Shown piece after piece: positions 42,774 to 50,118 of a stretch of 64,000 nt of DNA; the stretch's first letter is position 1; the number at the start of each line of letters is the position of its first letter. A program made the position numbers and the translations under genes. Under the pieces are notes generated by a model that made no database searches, was not told the origin of the DNA, and worked only from the letters and a program-made list of their open reading frames with translations. Source of the stretch: Actinomadura sp. NBRC 104412 (lineage in GTDB: Bacteria > Actinomycetota > Actinomycetes > Streptosporangiales > Streptosporangiaceae); the NCBI RefSeq assembly GCF_030269515.1, contig NZ_BSTM01000030.1:1-64000 (forward strand), in the 5' to 3' direction.

Positions 42774-44054
42774 TCACCTCGGGGACGGGTACAGCCGCCG
42801 GAGCAGCTGACTCGTCCCGATCCTGAACCCCGTATGGGTGAGGAGGTGATGACCCGGGTCGTTGTGGTACGTCCCGGGCCGCTCCCCCTCGGAGCCCTCG
42901 GAGAGGGCGATGAACGTCTCGGCCGACAAGACCGCGATGGCGTTGATGGGCAGACGCGGGTTCTTCTTCGCCACCCTCGCCACGTTGTCGTAGATCTTCG
43001 CCTCGGAGCCGGTGTCGAGCTCCAGGACGAAGCGCGTGGTCGTCCTGTCGGACAACGCCCGCCTGAGGAGAGCAGCCGAGTACGCGAGCCCGTTGGCCTG
43101 CTGGACCGTCTGGGGAAGGCCCACCGAGTCGAACAGGAGGCGCCAGACCGGGTCCTTCGTGCTGAAGTCCACGATCTTTCCCAGGTGCGGGACCCGGTTT
43201 TGGAGCAGCTGCTCCAGGATCCGGGGGGCCACCCGCTGCAGCTCGTTGCTCTGGGTAATGACGGGCAAGTTCCTACCCCGGTAGGACAGGAACTCCTTGA
43301 GCCGTCCTCGGTTGTGCTCGACCACCATCGAGCTGTGGCGGAGCACGTTCTCACCCCAGTACTCGCGAAGGTGGAGCGGGATGAGCCCCTTTTGCGCGGC
43401 GTCCAGGATGTAGAGGAGGTAGTGCTCCCTGGGGATGTCCAGGGTCACCGTGAGCCGCGGACCGCGAACTCCCCGCACGAGGGCGGCGAGACCGTGGTCG
43501 AGGCGCTCGGAGATCTCGACCTCGTAGCCCGTGAGCCCGGTGGCGCACCGGAGCTGCGTGGCCTCTTCCTCCAGCTTGGCACTGGATGCCTGGCCGACAA
43601 GGTCGAAGCGACCGCCGCTCGCGGTGGTGAGCTGGACCCCCTGAGAGCTCCAGAGGCATCCGCCCGTGACGGTGTTCAGCTCGTCGAACGCCGTGAGCGG
43701 CTGCGTGGGGAGGTTCCCGAGCACCGTCCAGAAGTGGACGGCTCCCGCGACCTCGCACCCCACGAAGACCCGCAGGGACTTGCCGTCGACTCGCACCAGA
43801 GCCTCGTCGAGCACCTCGGCGCCAGGAACCTGGAGGTAGTCCACCAGGCGCTGAAGCCTCCCATGCATCTTGGCCGCCGCCTTGGCGAACCAGTCCGCAT
43901 TTTCGTAGTTACTGCGCCGGACCCGCTCGATTCCACGGAGGTGGAACCAGTCGGTGGCCAGTTCGACCACTTGCCCCTGCCTCGGTTCGGGGAGAGGCAT
44001 GATTGTCGTCAGACCCCCGCCCAGGGGTCGGACGGTCTTAAGGCGTTGCGCCAT
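42774..44054 (-). CDS. Leader-controlled gene 1: unknown 426-residue protein
   Basis: No recognised domain, signal peptide or membrane helix. The protein is predicted soluble. The C-terminal third is rich in hydrophobic/basic helices and ends in TSQLLRRLYPSPR, which loosely resembles the C-terminal pattern of genes 4 and 5 of this cluster. The ATG at 44054 is preceded by AAGAGGAG and the conserved ACAAAC element. It is the last of seven similar modules (leader, gene, terminator). Confidence 0.7.
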   Translation of the reverse strand: MAQRLKTVRPLGGGLTTIMPLPEPRQGQVVELATDWFHLRGIERVRRSNYENADWFAKAAAKMHGRLQRLVDYLQVPGAEVLDEALVRVDGKSLRVFVGCEVAGAVHFWTVLGNLPTQPLTAFDELNTVTGGCLWSSQGVQLTTASGGRFDLVGQASSAKLEEEATQLRCATGLTGYEVEISERLDHGLAALVRGVRGPRLTVTLDIPREHYLLYILDAAQKGLIPLHLREYWGENVLRHSSMVVEHNRGRLKEFLSYRGRNLPVITQSNELQRVAPRILEQLLQNRVPHLGKIVDFSTKDPVWRLLFDSVGLPQTVQQANGLAYSAALLRRALSDRTTTRFVLELDTGSEAKIYDNVARVAKKNPRLPINAIAVLSAETFIALSEGSEGERPGTYHNDPGHHLLTHTGFRIGTSQLLRRLYPSPR

Positions 44055-44134
44055 AAGACACTCCTCTTGTTTGTTGTTCGCCCCGGCCGAGCCGGAGCGG
44101 CGTGGCATGTGCCGCGCATTAGGGACCGTGCCGA
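44055..44134 (-). promoter_or_regulatory. Structured 5' leader, copy 1
   Basis: Read on the minus strand, the order is the conserved UCGGCACGGUC (44124-44134), a distal hairpin (about 44099-44115), a proximal hairpin CGCUCCGGC-ucg-GCCGGGGCG (44099-44079, 9 bp with one G-U), ACAAAC and AAGAGGAG, then the ATG. The layout is the same in all seven copies. The stem sequence is unique to this one. Confidence 0.85.
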
Positions 44135-44183
44135 CCCGATGGGAATCGGCAATGGCCGAAGAGGCACCGTTTCCGCAAAAGGG

Positions 44184-44215
44184 AACGGCGGGGAGGATCA
44201 CTCCTCCCCGCCGTT
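44184..44215 (-). terminator. Intrinsic terminator after leader-controlled gene 2
   Basis: A perfect 14 bp stem (AACGGCGGGGAGGA with its complement) and a 4-base loop, followed on the minus strand by CCCTTTTG. It separates gene 2 from the leader of gene 1. Confidence 0.88.
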
Positions 44216-44242
44216 GTCATTCGGCCGCGGACTCCGCCGCCG

Positions 44243-45244
44243 TCAGGTGATCTGCCCCTGCCGGGGCGGATCGTCGGGCATCAGTGTGTTGAACACCGAT
44301 GCGATCATGAGGATGGCGATCCCCGCCCACACGAGAAGTGAGGGATGGTGGGACGCCGCGATCAGCCCCAGACCGGACCCGATCAGGCCGACCACCGCCG
44401 CCATCGCCGAGTCGGACAGCAGCCACAGGCCCAGATCCCCGGCCGACAACCGCGCCGAGCCCCGGACCTGGAGGAGCATGGGGATGAACAGGATGAACAG
44501 GCCCGCCACCAGCGCGAGACCGATCTGCTCCGGCGGCAGCCAGGTGTCGCCGGCGATGCCGGACACGAAGCGGCCGAGCCAGGGAAGGGCGCTCAGCGCG
44601 TCTTCGATGGCCCAGAGCAGCAGCAACAGGCCCCAGATAGCAGGGGTGCTCAGCCACATGGCCGCGGTTGTTCCCTGGTCGCCCAGACCCTTGCGGGTCA
44701 TCTTGTTGATGACGACCGTGAAGTTCCAGAAGCAGAAGCAGCTGATGACCGCTGCGACGGCTCCGGGAACGGTGGCTTCCCCGTTCCACGGCTCGTTGGC
44801 CAGGAGGATCGCGGCGAGCGCGACCACCCGGATGCTGATCTTGTAGCGTCCCCAGGACGTGGTCCGATGCCTCCAGAACTTCGCCCCGTCGACCATCAGC
44901 AGACCGAAGGAGACGGCCGCCGCGGCGGGTCCGATGCCCAGCTCTTGGACGGAGTAGAGGAAGCTCACCGAGATCACGGTGTCGCTGACCGCCATTCTCA
45001 CGATCAGCCACCACATGCCCAGGCCCATCCCCCGCTTGGGGAGTCGTCCGGCACGCATGTTCCACAGGGTCAGCGCGACGGCGCCTCCCGTGGCGTACCA
45101 CGCGGCCGCCTGCAGGGCAGGCAGTTCCGCGATCGCCGCGTATCCGGCCGACTGCGAGAGCAGGGCGGAGAGGATGAAACCTCCCCCGATCAGCCTGTGG
45201 ATTCTGCCGGTCATCCGGCGAAAGAATCCGGAGTTCGGTGACAT
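44243..45244 (-). CDS. Leader-controlled gene 2: ten-helix membrane protein, DMT/EamA-like
   Basis: A 333-residue protein that is almost entirely hydrophobic, with about ten helices in two sets. Segments such as VGLIGSGLGLIAASHHPSLL near the end resemble drug/metabolite transporter (EamA) proteins. The match is by topology and general feel rather than a strict motif. The ATG at 45244 follows a GGAGGG-type ribosome site and ACAAAC. The substrate is unknown. Confidence 0.65.
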   Translation of the reverse strand: MSPNSGFFRRMTGRIHRLIGGGFILSALLSQSAGYAAIAELPALQAAAWYATGGAVALTLWNMRAGRLPKRGMGLGMWWLIVRMAVSDTVISVSFLYSVQELGIGPAAAAVSFGLLMVDGAKFWRHRTTSWGRYKISIRVVALAAILLANEPWNGEATVPGAVAAVISCFCFWNFTVVINKMTRKGLGDQGTTAAMWLSTPAIWGLLLLLWAIEDALSALPWLGRFVSGIAGDTWLPPEQIGLALVAGLFILFIPMLLQVRGSARLSAGDLGLWLLSDSAMAAVVGLIGSGLGLIAASHHPSLLVWAGIAILMIASVFNTLMPDDPPRQGQIT

Positions 45245-45327
45245 ACGTCACCCTCCTTTGGTTTGTCGTCACCCGGGCGCTGCGCCCGGGTGGTCGGCTC
45301 CGAGAGCCGACACCATGACCGTGCCGA
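45245..45327 (-). promoter_or_regulatory. Structured 5' leader, copy 2
   Basis: UCGGCACGGUC (45317-45327) is followed by the distal hairpin UCGGCUC-ucg-GAGCCGA (45294-45310) and the proximal hairpin CACCCGGGCG-cag-CGCCCGGGUG (45270-45292, 10 bp perfect). ACAAACCAAAGGAGG then leads to the ATG. Confidence 0.88.
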
Positions 45328-45409
45328 GCAGCGCGGCAGCGACAACGGCGGATCGGGAGGAGTGAGCAACGGTCCCGCTCGCCGGGCGGGAGGCGCCGGA
45401 CACGAAAAA

Positions 45410-45450
45410 CGTCCCGGCGGGTACGGCACAAGGGCCGTCCCACCGGGACG
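45410..45450 (-). terminator. Intrinsic terminator after leader-controlled gene 3
   Basis: The stem CGTCCCGG/CCGGGACG has an inner ACGGC/GCCGT stem and is followed on the minus strand by GTTTTTCG. A second perfect 12 bp hairpin (GGTCAGCGGCGG and complement, 45460-45487) lies just before it, between it and the gene 3 stop. Confidence 0.82.
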
Positions 45451-45525
45451 CGGTGTCGAGGTCAGCGGCGGAGCGCCGCCGCTGACCGTGCAGCCGCCGC
45501 CGTCACGGCGGCCTTTGGACGGCCG

Positions 45526-46599
45526 CTATGCGCGACCACCGTCCCCATCGTCTTCGTCGGGCTCATCGGAGTCCTTGCTTCCCAACCCGAGATCGTCCAG
45601 TGCCTCGCTGAGTGCGCTGGAAGGGTCGGGCGGGGTGAGGAGACGGTCCGCAGCGCAGGCCACGAGAACGCAGCCGATCGCGATCTGCCAGACCAACTGG
45701 CTCGAACCGGCGATACCCGGCCCGTCGACGACCGTCCCGGCCCAGACCGCAGCCGGGCCGAGCATGGCGAAGAACAGGCCGAGATTCCGGGTCCCCATCC
45801 GCGGAGCCGCCGCGGACAGCAGAATGGTCGAGACGGCCAGCACCAGTCCGGCCAACGCGGGCGTCCAAAGACGCGCGAGCGTCAGACCGAACCCGCCGCC
45901 GCACTGCTCGGAGAACAGGTCACCGAGCACGGGCAGCCCGCTGTTGCAGGCGCCCAGCGACATTCCGAGCAGCAGCCCGGACGCCAGCACGTAGGCGATC
46001 CCCGTTGCCGTGAGGAGGGATCCTCCGGCCTCCTGGATCCGCGGGAAGCAGACCAGCAGGTGCCACACGCAGGCCCCGGCCACCAGTGCCGCAGCCCAGG
46101 CCGGGAAGTCGAATCCGGTCCACGGACTGACGACCACCAGGGCCCCGGTCCCCAGCGTCCAGGGAAGGAAACTGATCTTCCCTCGGATCGTGCGGCGCTG
46201 CGCCCAGATCCGGCAGAACGCCATGGTGAGGGGGCCGAAGGCGACCAGCGCGCCCACGGTCACGGGCTCGCTCTCCGGCGTCAGCGCGTACACCAGCGCG
46301 AGGACGCCGATGCCGGTGGTGAAGGCGAGCCGCACCACCAGCAGCGCCACCCGCAGCCTTCGACGTTCGCTGGTGTATGCGAAGTCGAATGCCGTCCTGC
46401 GGGACACCAATCCCTTGCAGAACTTCCAGCCGAGGATGACGATGCCGCTGATGAGCGGCACCACGAAGGCTTCCGGCAGTCGTAGATCCACGACGCCGAA
46501 GATTCCGAACGCCAGGGCGAACAGCGCCCCGGTCGCCAGCGTCACGCCGGCGAGCCACCCGCCTAGGGCCGGTGCCCGGCCGAACCTGAGTCGTGACAT
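45526..46599 (-). CDS. Leader-controlled gene 3: polytopic membrane protein of unknown family
   Basis: A 357-residue protein with eight to ten hydrophobic helices and an acidic cytoplasmic tail (GSKDSDEPDEDDGDGG). No family motif was recognised. Cys residues in a loop (GACNSGLP, SEQCGGG) may form an external disulfide. The ATG at 46599 is preceded by AAGAGGAAGG and ACTCAAAC, a small variation on the leader consensus. Confidence 0.7.
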   Translation of the reverse strand: MSRLRFGRAPALGGWLAGVTLATGALFALAFGIFGVVDLRLPEAFVVPLISGIVILGWKFCKGLVSRRTAFDFAYTSERRRLRVALLVVRLAFTTGIGVLALVYALTPESEPVTVGALVAFGPLTMAFCRIWAQRRTIRGKISFLPWTLGTGALVVVSPWTGFDFPAWAAALVAGACVWHLLVCFPRIQEAGGSLLTATGIAYVLASGLLLGMSLGACNSGLPVLGDLFSEQCGGGFGLTLARLWTPALAGLVLAVSTILLSAAAPRMGTRNLGLFFAMLGPAAVWAGTVVDGPGIAGSSQLVWQIAIGCVLVACAADRLLTPPDPSSALSEALDDLGLGSKDSDEPDEDDGDGGRA

Positions 46600-46682
46600 G
46601 AGCCACCTTCCTCTTGTTTGAGTCGCGTGGGCGCTGCGCCCGCGCGGTCGGCTCCGAGAGCCGACACCGATGACCGTGCCGA
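46600..46682 (-). promoter_or_regulatory. Structured 5' leader, copy 3
   Basis: UCGGCACGGUC (46672-46682) is followed by the distal hairpin GUCGGCUC-ucg-GAGCCGAC (46647-46665) and the proximal hairpin GCGCGGGCG-cag-CGCCCACGC (46625-46645, one C-A mismatch). UCAAACAAGAGGAAGG then leads to the ATG. The distal stem is nearly identical to copy 2; the proximal stem is not. Confidence 0.88.
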
Positions 46683-46706
46683 TCGGGACGGCGATGACAA
46701 GAAGAA

Positions 46707-46743
46707 ATCCCGGCGGGTGCGGCCTGAGCCGCCCCGCCGGGAT
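46707..46743 (-). terminator. Intrinsic terminator after leader-controlled gene 4
   Basis: ATCCCGGCGGG pairs with CCCGCCGGGAT (11 bp) around an inner CGGC/GCCG stem. It is followed on the minus strand by ATTTCTTC. Confidence 0.85.
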
Positions 46744-46757
46744 CGAAGTGGTGCGCC

Positions 46758-47813
46758 CTACCCGGCCCCGCCCGGGGCCGCGCGCGGCGCGTACGCGCTG
46801 CGGTACAGGTCGCCGAGCCTTATCAGCCGGCCGCCGTCGTCAACGTACGGTCGGGCGAACGGGTTCTGGCCCTGCTCCCCGGCTGGGCCCTCGATCCTGA
46901 ACCGCACCATGCGCAGCGGCACCAGCCCCTCGGCCCCGTCCGGGACCGTCCTCAGGACGGTCCCGACCTCATCGGCATCGCCGATGAAAATGCCCGGGTT
47001 CTGCCGCAGGGGGCGCAGCAGTTCCACTGAAGAAATCCAGCAGGCCTTGGGCAGTTTGGCCTTCACCCACCAGTTCACCCAGCGGTTGAACTTCTGCGCC
47101 TGCAAGCCGGCGCCGAGCCGCGCCAGGGCGCGCGGGTCGCCGGAGCCGCTGTTGAGGGCGACATCGAGCGTCGGGTCCAGGATGTGGTATCGGTTCACCT
47201 TGGCTCCGAGACGGGTGACCGCGCGCAGGACGGAGTTGAAGTTGTCCACCAGCCGCCGCGCCCCCGCCTGGGTCTTTTTGAGAGCCGCTTGGATCTCCTC
47301 CGCGATGGGACGCCTCGTCCTGGCCGCGGCCTTGGCCGCCTTGACCATCACGAGCTGACGCCAGTCCGGGAGGAACACGACCTCGATCGGGCTGTCCTGG
47401 CGGCCCCGGTGCAGCGCGGCGGCGACCGAGGCCGTCTGCCACACGCTCGCCCACGTGAGCGGGGAGAGCGGGTCTCGCGACCAGGACCTGACCCGCAGGA
47501 CCAGCCGCAGGACCGGCAGCCACGACGGATTCCCGCCCGTGATCGGGTGCCAGAACTGCCGGTTGCCGCCGGGTTCGATCGTGACGCCGGCGTACCTGAG
47601 CTCCCGTCCGGCGTTGCCGGCCGTCACCAGGTCACCCACGGTGGAAACACCGTGGGCGTTGTACCGTTCGAGCAGTTCGTCCAGTTTCCTCTGGACGTCG
47701 GTGCGCGCCGTTCGGTCGTAACGTATCCCCGCGGGTGGACGGTCCGCGAGGTCCCTGGTGTCGAGCAGCGGTGGTCTGCCGGGCCGCGCCACCACCTCGT
47801 ACATGGATGGCAT
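46758..47813 (-). CDS. Leader-controlled gene 4: unknown 351-residue protein, paralog of gene 5
   Basis: No known domain. It shares a recognisable core with gene 5: RSW..D...P, then SVWQTASVAAALHRGRQ near residue 140 (gene 5 has SLWRFASVAAALHRWRK), a hydrophobic strand with a Pro, a long helix region, and ILDPT. The C-termini also correspond (PYVDDGG...YRSAYAP versus PYVGRYT...FRGFYAP). It is soluble with no signal peptide. The ATG at 47813 has AAGGGA and ACAAAC upstream; ATG 47804 is a weaker alternative. Confidence 0.7.
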   Translation of the reverse strand: MPSMYEVVARPGRPPLLDTRDLADRPPAGIRYDRTARTDVQRKLDELLERYNAHGVSTVGDLVTAGNAGRELRYAGVTIEPGGNRQFWHPITGGNPSWLPVLRLVLRVRSWSRDPLSPLTWASVWQTASVAAALHRGRQDSPIEVVFLPDWRQLVMVKAAKAAARTRRPIAEEIQAALKKTQAGARRLVDNFNSVLRAVTRLGAKVNRYHILDPTLDVALNSGSGDPRALARLGAGLQAQKFNRWVNWWVKAKLPKACWISSVELLRPLRQNPGIFIGDADEVGTVLRTVPDGAEGLVPLRMVRFRIEGPAGEQGQNPFARPYVDDGGRLIRLGDLYRSAYAPRAAPGGAG

Positions 47814-47901
47814 TTCGTCATCCCTTCTGGTTTGTACGGTTCGCCCGCGCGCGTCGCGCGGGCGGCCCGGCTCGGAGGCCGGACACCTGAGACCGTTCCG
47901 A
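47814..47901 (-). promoter_or_regulatory. Structured 5' leader, copy 4
   Basis: UCGGAACGGUC (47891-47901) is followed by the distal hairpin CCGGCC-ucc-GAGCCGG (47867-47882) and the proximal hairpin CGCCCGCGCG-acg-CGCGCGGGCG (47842-47864, 10 bp perfect). ACAAACCAGAAGGGA then leads to the ATG. Confidence 0.88.
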
Positions 47902-47936
47902 ACCACCGCGCGGGTGCCATGGCCCACGCAGAGAAA

Positions 47937-47977
47937 ATGTCCCGGTGACGCGACCGAAGGCCGCGGCACCGGGACAT
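47937..47977 (-). terminator. Intrinsic terminator after leader-controlled gene 5
   Basis: ATGTCCCGGTG pairs with CACCGGGACAT (11 bp). It is followed on the minus strand by TTTTCTC. Confidence 0.82.
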
Positions 47978-47992
47978 CAGTTCACCCGCGGG

Positions 47993-49027
47993 TCACGGCC
48001 TGACCCACGGCGCGTAGAACCCGCGGAAGATCGCTTCCCACTGGGCGGAGGTGTACCGCCCGACGTAGGGGTCCCGGACCTTGTCGGCGCTGTAGATGCC
48101 GCTGGGTTCGTGGAACCACACCATGGGGAGTGGCGCGATCTTTACGAGGTCGTACCGCCCCTCCCGCCGGGCGCTTTCGACAAGCGGATCGGCGATCCGG
48201 CTGTCGCCGATGACAAACCGCGGTCCGTGTCCGAAAACCCCGGACACCCCGACACTGCTGTTGGCGATGTTCTCCGTCACGAAGGAATCCCACTGCTCCG
48301 GCGCCACCGTCGGGAGCAGATCGGGCAGCCAGTCGAGCGAACCCTGCTGTTGCTGCCAGTGCGTCACGGGCCCGTGCGTGGGGTCGAGGATGGAGCAATC
48401 GGCTACCGGGTGGTCTCCGATCTGTCCAGCGATCCGGAAGAGGATCTTGTTGAACTCGCGGCGCAGCAGTGCGGCGCCGCGGTTCGCCTCCTTCGTTATC
48501 TGCCGCGCCAGCCTCAAGTTCGGCGACTGCGTCAGCCTGACACCGGCGAGCAACGGCAGGTGGGGGACGATGGTGAGGCGAATCTTCGGCTTTCGCCAGC
48601 GGTGCAGAGCGGCTGCGACGCTCGCGAAGCGCCACAGCGACTCCAGAAGCCGGGGCGGAATCCTGTCCGGCGGCCATGAGCGCACGGAGACCATCACGTG
48701 AATCTCGTGACGCCTCCAGAAGTCGGCGCTGACGGCGTCCACCTGCGGGTCGATCGACCAGAACTGCTCGCTGATCTGATCGGTGGTGGCGCCGTTGCGG
48801 ACCCCGACGTAGTAGCGGGGCAGCGGGTCGTCGGTCACGACGATGCTGTCGGCGTCGAGGACCTGCACCCCCCGCATCACGCGCAGCAGCCGCAGCAGCC
48901 GCAGCCGAGCCGACGCGTACGGTTCTACCTTGGGCGAGCGGGGGTAGTAGATCATCCCGGGAGGATGCCGCAGCAGCCGCGCCTGCCTCCTCTTCGTGGG
49001 GAACACCTCGAGAAAGGTGCCGTCCAT
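47993..49027 (-). CDS. Leader-controlled gene 5: unknown 344-residue protein, paralog of gene 4
   Basis: No known domain. It shares the SVAAALHR core and the ILDPT motif with gene 4, at similar positions. It is soluble, rich in Arg and aromatic residues. The N-terminus MDGTFLEVFPTKRRQARLL is basic. The ATG at 49027 has AAGAAGGGAAA and ACAAAC upstream. The duplication of a gene together with its leader and terminator suggests that the whole module was copied. Confidence 0.7.
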   Translation of the reverse strand: MDGTFLEVFPTKRRQARLLRHPPGMIYYPRSPKVEPYASARLRLLRLLRVMRGVQVLDADSIVVTDDPLPRYYVGVRNGATTDQISEQFWSIDPQVDAVSADFWRRHEIHVMVSVRSWPPDRIPPRLLESLWRFASVAAALHRWRKPKIRLTIVPHLPLLAGVRLTQSPNLRLARQITKEANRGAALLRREFNKILFRIAGQIGDHPVADCSILDPTHGPVTHWQQQQGSLDWLPDLLPTVAPEQWDSFVTENIANSSVGVSGVFGHGPRFVIGDSRIADPLVESARREGRYDLVKIAPLPMVWFHEPSGIYSADKVRDPYVGRYTSAQWEAIFRGFYAPWVRP

Positions 49028-49112
49028 TCTGTTTCCCTTCTTGTTTGTGTGCTGCTCACGTGCGTCACGTGAGCGGCCCGGCCATGGAGACCGGACGGTG
49101 AGGACCGTCCGA
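49028..49112 (-). promoter_or_regulatory. Structured 5' leader, copy 5
   Basis: UCGGACGGUC (49103-49112) is followed by the distal hairpin CCGGucucCAUGGCCGG (49078-49094) and the proximal hairpin GCUCACGUG-acg-CACGUGAGC (49054-49074, 9 bp perfect). ACAAACAAGAAGGG then leads to the ATG. This proximal stem shares almost no sequence with the stems of copies 2-4. Confidence 0.9.
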
Positions 49113-49167
49113 AGCCGATGACGGGCGGCAACCCAGCCGCCCGAGCCGGGAAGGGAAGCGCAAAAGA

Positions 49168-49195
49168 AACGCCCCGCTCAGGCGAGCGGGGCGTT
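49168..49195 (-). terminator. Intrinsic terminator after leader-controlled gene 6
   Basis: AACGCCCCGCTC pairs with GAGCGGGGCGTT (12 bp, perfect) around a 4-base loop. It is followed on the minus strand by GTTTCTTTTG. Confidence 0.9.
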
Positions 49196-49237
49196 CCGTT
49201 CCAAGGACCCGTCAGCAGCCGGATGGAAGCCGGCGGG

Positions 49238-49849
49238 TCATGCGGCGCATGCCTTCATCGCAGCGCTCAGATCGAAGCCGGGCGCATAGCGCTCGGCCGC
49301 TTCGAGGGCCTGCCGGGCCAGCTCGCCGGCCTTCGGGTCGGGCTTGGGCGCATTCGCCTGGGCTCCCCCGGACGAATTGTGCGCCTTGAAGCGCATCGCG
49401 ATGGTCGCGATGGAGTCCGCCGGGGTGTGGAGGTCGATCAGACCGTTCTCGTCGCCGTCGGCCTCGTTGCCCGTCCCGGTCGCGGGGCGCACCGGAACGC
49501 CATCCGTTACGGTGTCAAGCCGGATGCCCATCGGCCCGACGTGCTCGTCGTCGGCGACGAGCTTGCGACCGTGGTCGCTCTGGACCTTGCCGATCCCGGC
49601 CAGCAGGGGCCACGGAACGTGGTAGCGCTCCCCCGCTTGCTTGTAGGCCGAGAGGAAGCCAGGGGGGATGTCGGCCGTGGCCTGCCGGCCGACAGCCGGC
49701 TGACAGGGCGCGGCCTGGGCGCCCCCGAACTGGATCGGGGGGACGACGAGCGCCAGCAAGGCGCCGCAGACGATCGCGGCGAGGGCGATCAGGATGTCCC
49801 GAACCCTCCTGCCGACCTTGGTCATGCGCTGATTGATGCTGTGTGACAC
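49238..49849 (-). CDS. Leader-controlled gene 6: exported SLT-like protein with Glu-to-Gln change
   Basis: A 203-residue protein. A signal/anchor helix (about 17-38) is followed by a lytic-transglycosylase-like domain: YKQAGERYHVPWPLLAGIGK, then VQSDHGR. In active relatives, and in gene 7 (IGKIESDHGR), the position of Gln90 is the catalytic Glu. It also has an EF-hand-like DGDENGLID segment near residue 135. It is likely a wall-binding pseudoenzyme. The GTG at 49849 has AGAGGGAG and ACAAAC upstream. Confidence 0.8.
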   Translation of the reverse strand: MSHSINQRMTKVGRRVRDILIALAAIVCGALLALVVPPIQFGGAQAAPCQPAVGRQATADIPPGFLSAYKQAGERYHVPWPLLAGIGKVQSDHGRKLVADDEHVGPMGIRLDTVTDGVPVRPATGTGNEADGDENGLIDLHTPADSIATIAMRFKAHNSSGGAQANAPKPDPKAGELARQALEAAERYAPGFDLSAAMKACAA

Positions 49850-49932
49850 GGTGTCACTCCCTCTGGTTTGTGTGTTCGCCGCGCGTCGCGCGTAACGGCC
49901 GGGCCTGGAGACCTGGCGTAGGGGACCGTCCC
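49850..49932 (-). promoter_or_regulatory. Structured 5' leader, copy 6
   Basis: GGGACGGUC (49924-49932) is followed by the distal hairpin GCCAGGuc...GGCCCGGC (49898-49917) and the proximal hairpin CGUUACGCG-cga-CGCGCGGCG (49877-49897, G-U pairs and one A-C mismatch). ACAAACCAGAGGGAG then leads to the GTG. It is the most divergent copy. Confidence 0.82.
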
Positions 49933-49980
49933 GTGCCGCCGCCGGACGGCCACACCCGCCACGCCAGGAACCAAGAAAAA

Positions 49981-50012
49981 AGATCGCCCCGCTGCGGAGA
50001 GCGGGGCGATCT
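49981..50012 (-). terminator. Intrinsic terminator after leader-controlled gene 7
   Basis: AGATCGCCCCGCT pairs with AGCGGGGCGATCT (13 bp, perfect). It is followed on the minus strand by TTTTTTCTTGG, the best U-tract in the cluster. Confidence 0.93.
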
Positions 50013-50118
50013 GTTCGGTGGCCCGTCATCGGCCGGAGAAGTCCCGTGGCGGTGGCCGCCACAGCACCTCCACTGGCCGAGGACGTGCGATTCACGAAGC
50101 GGATGCCTTCGGCATCGC

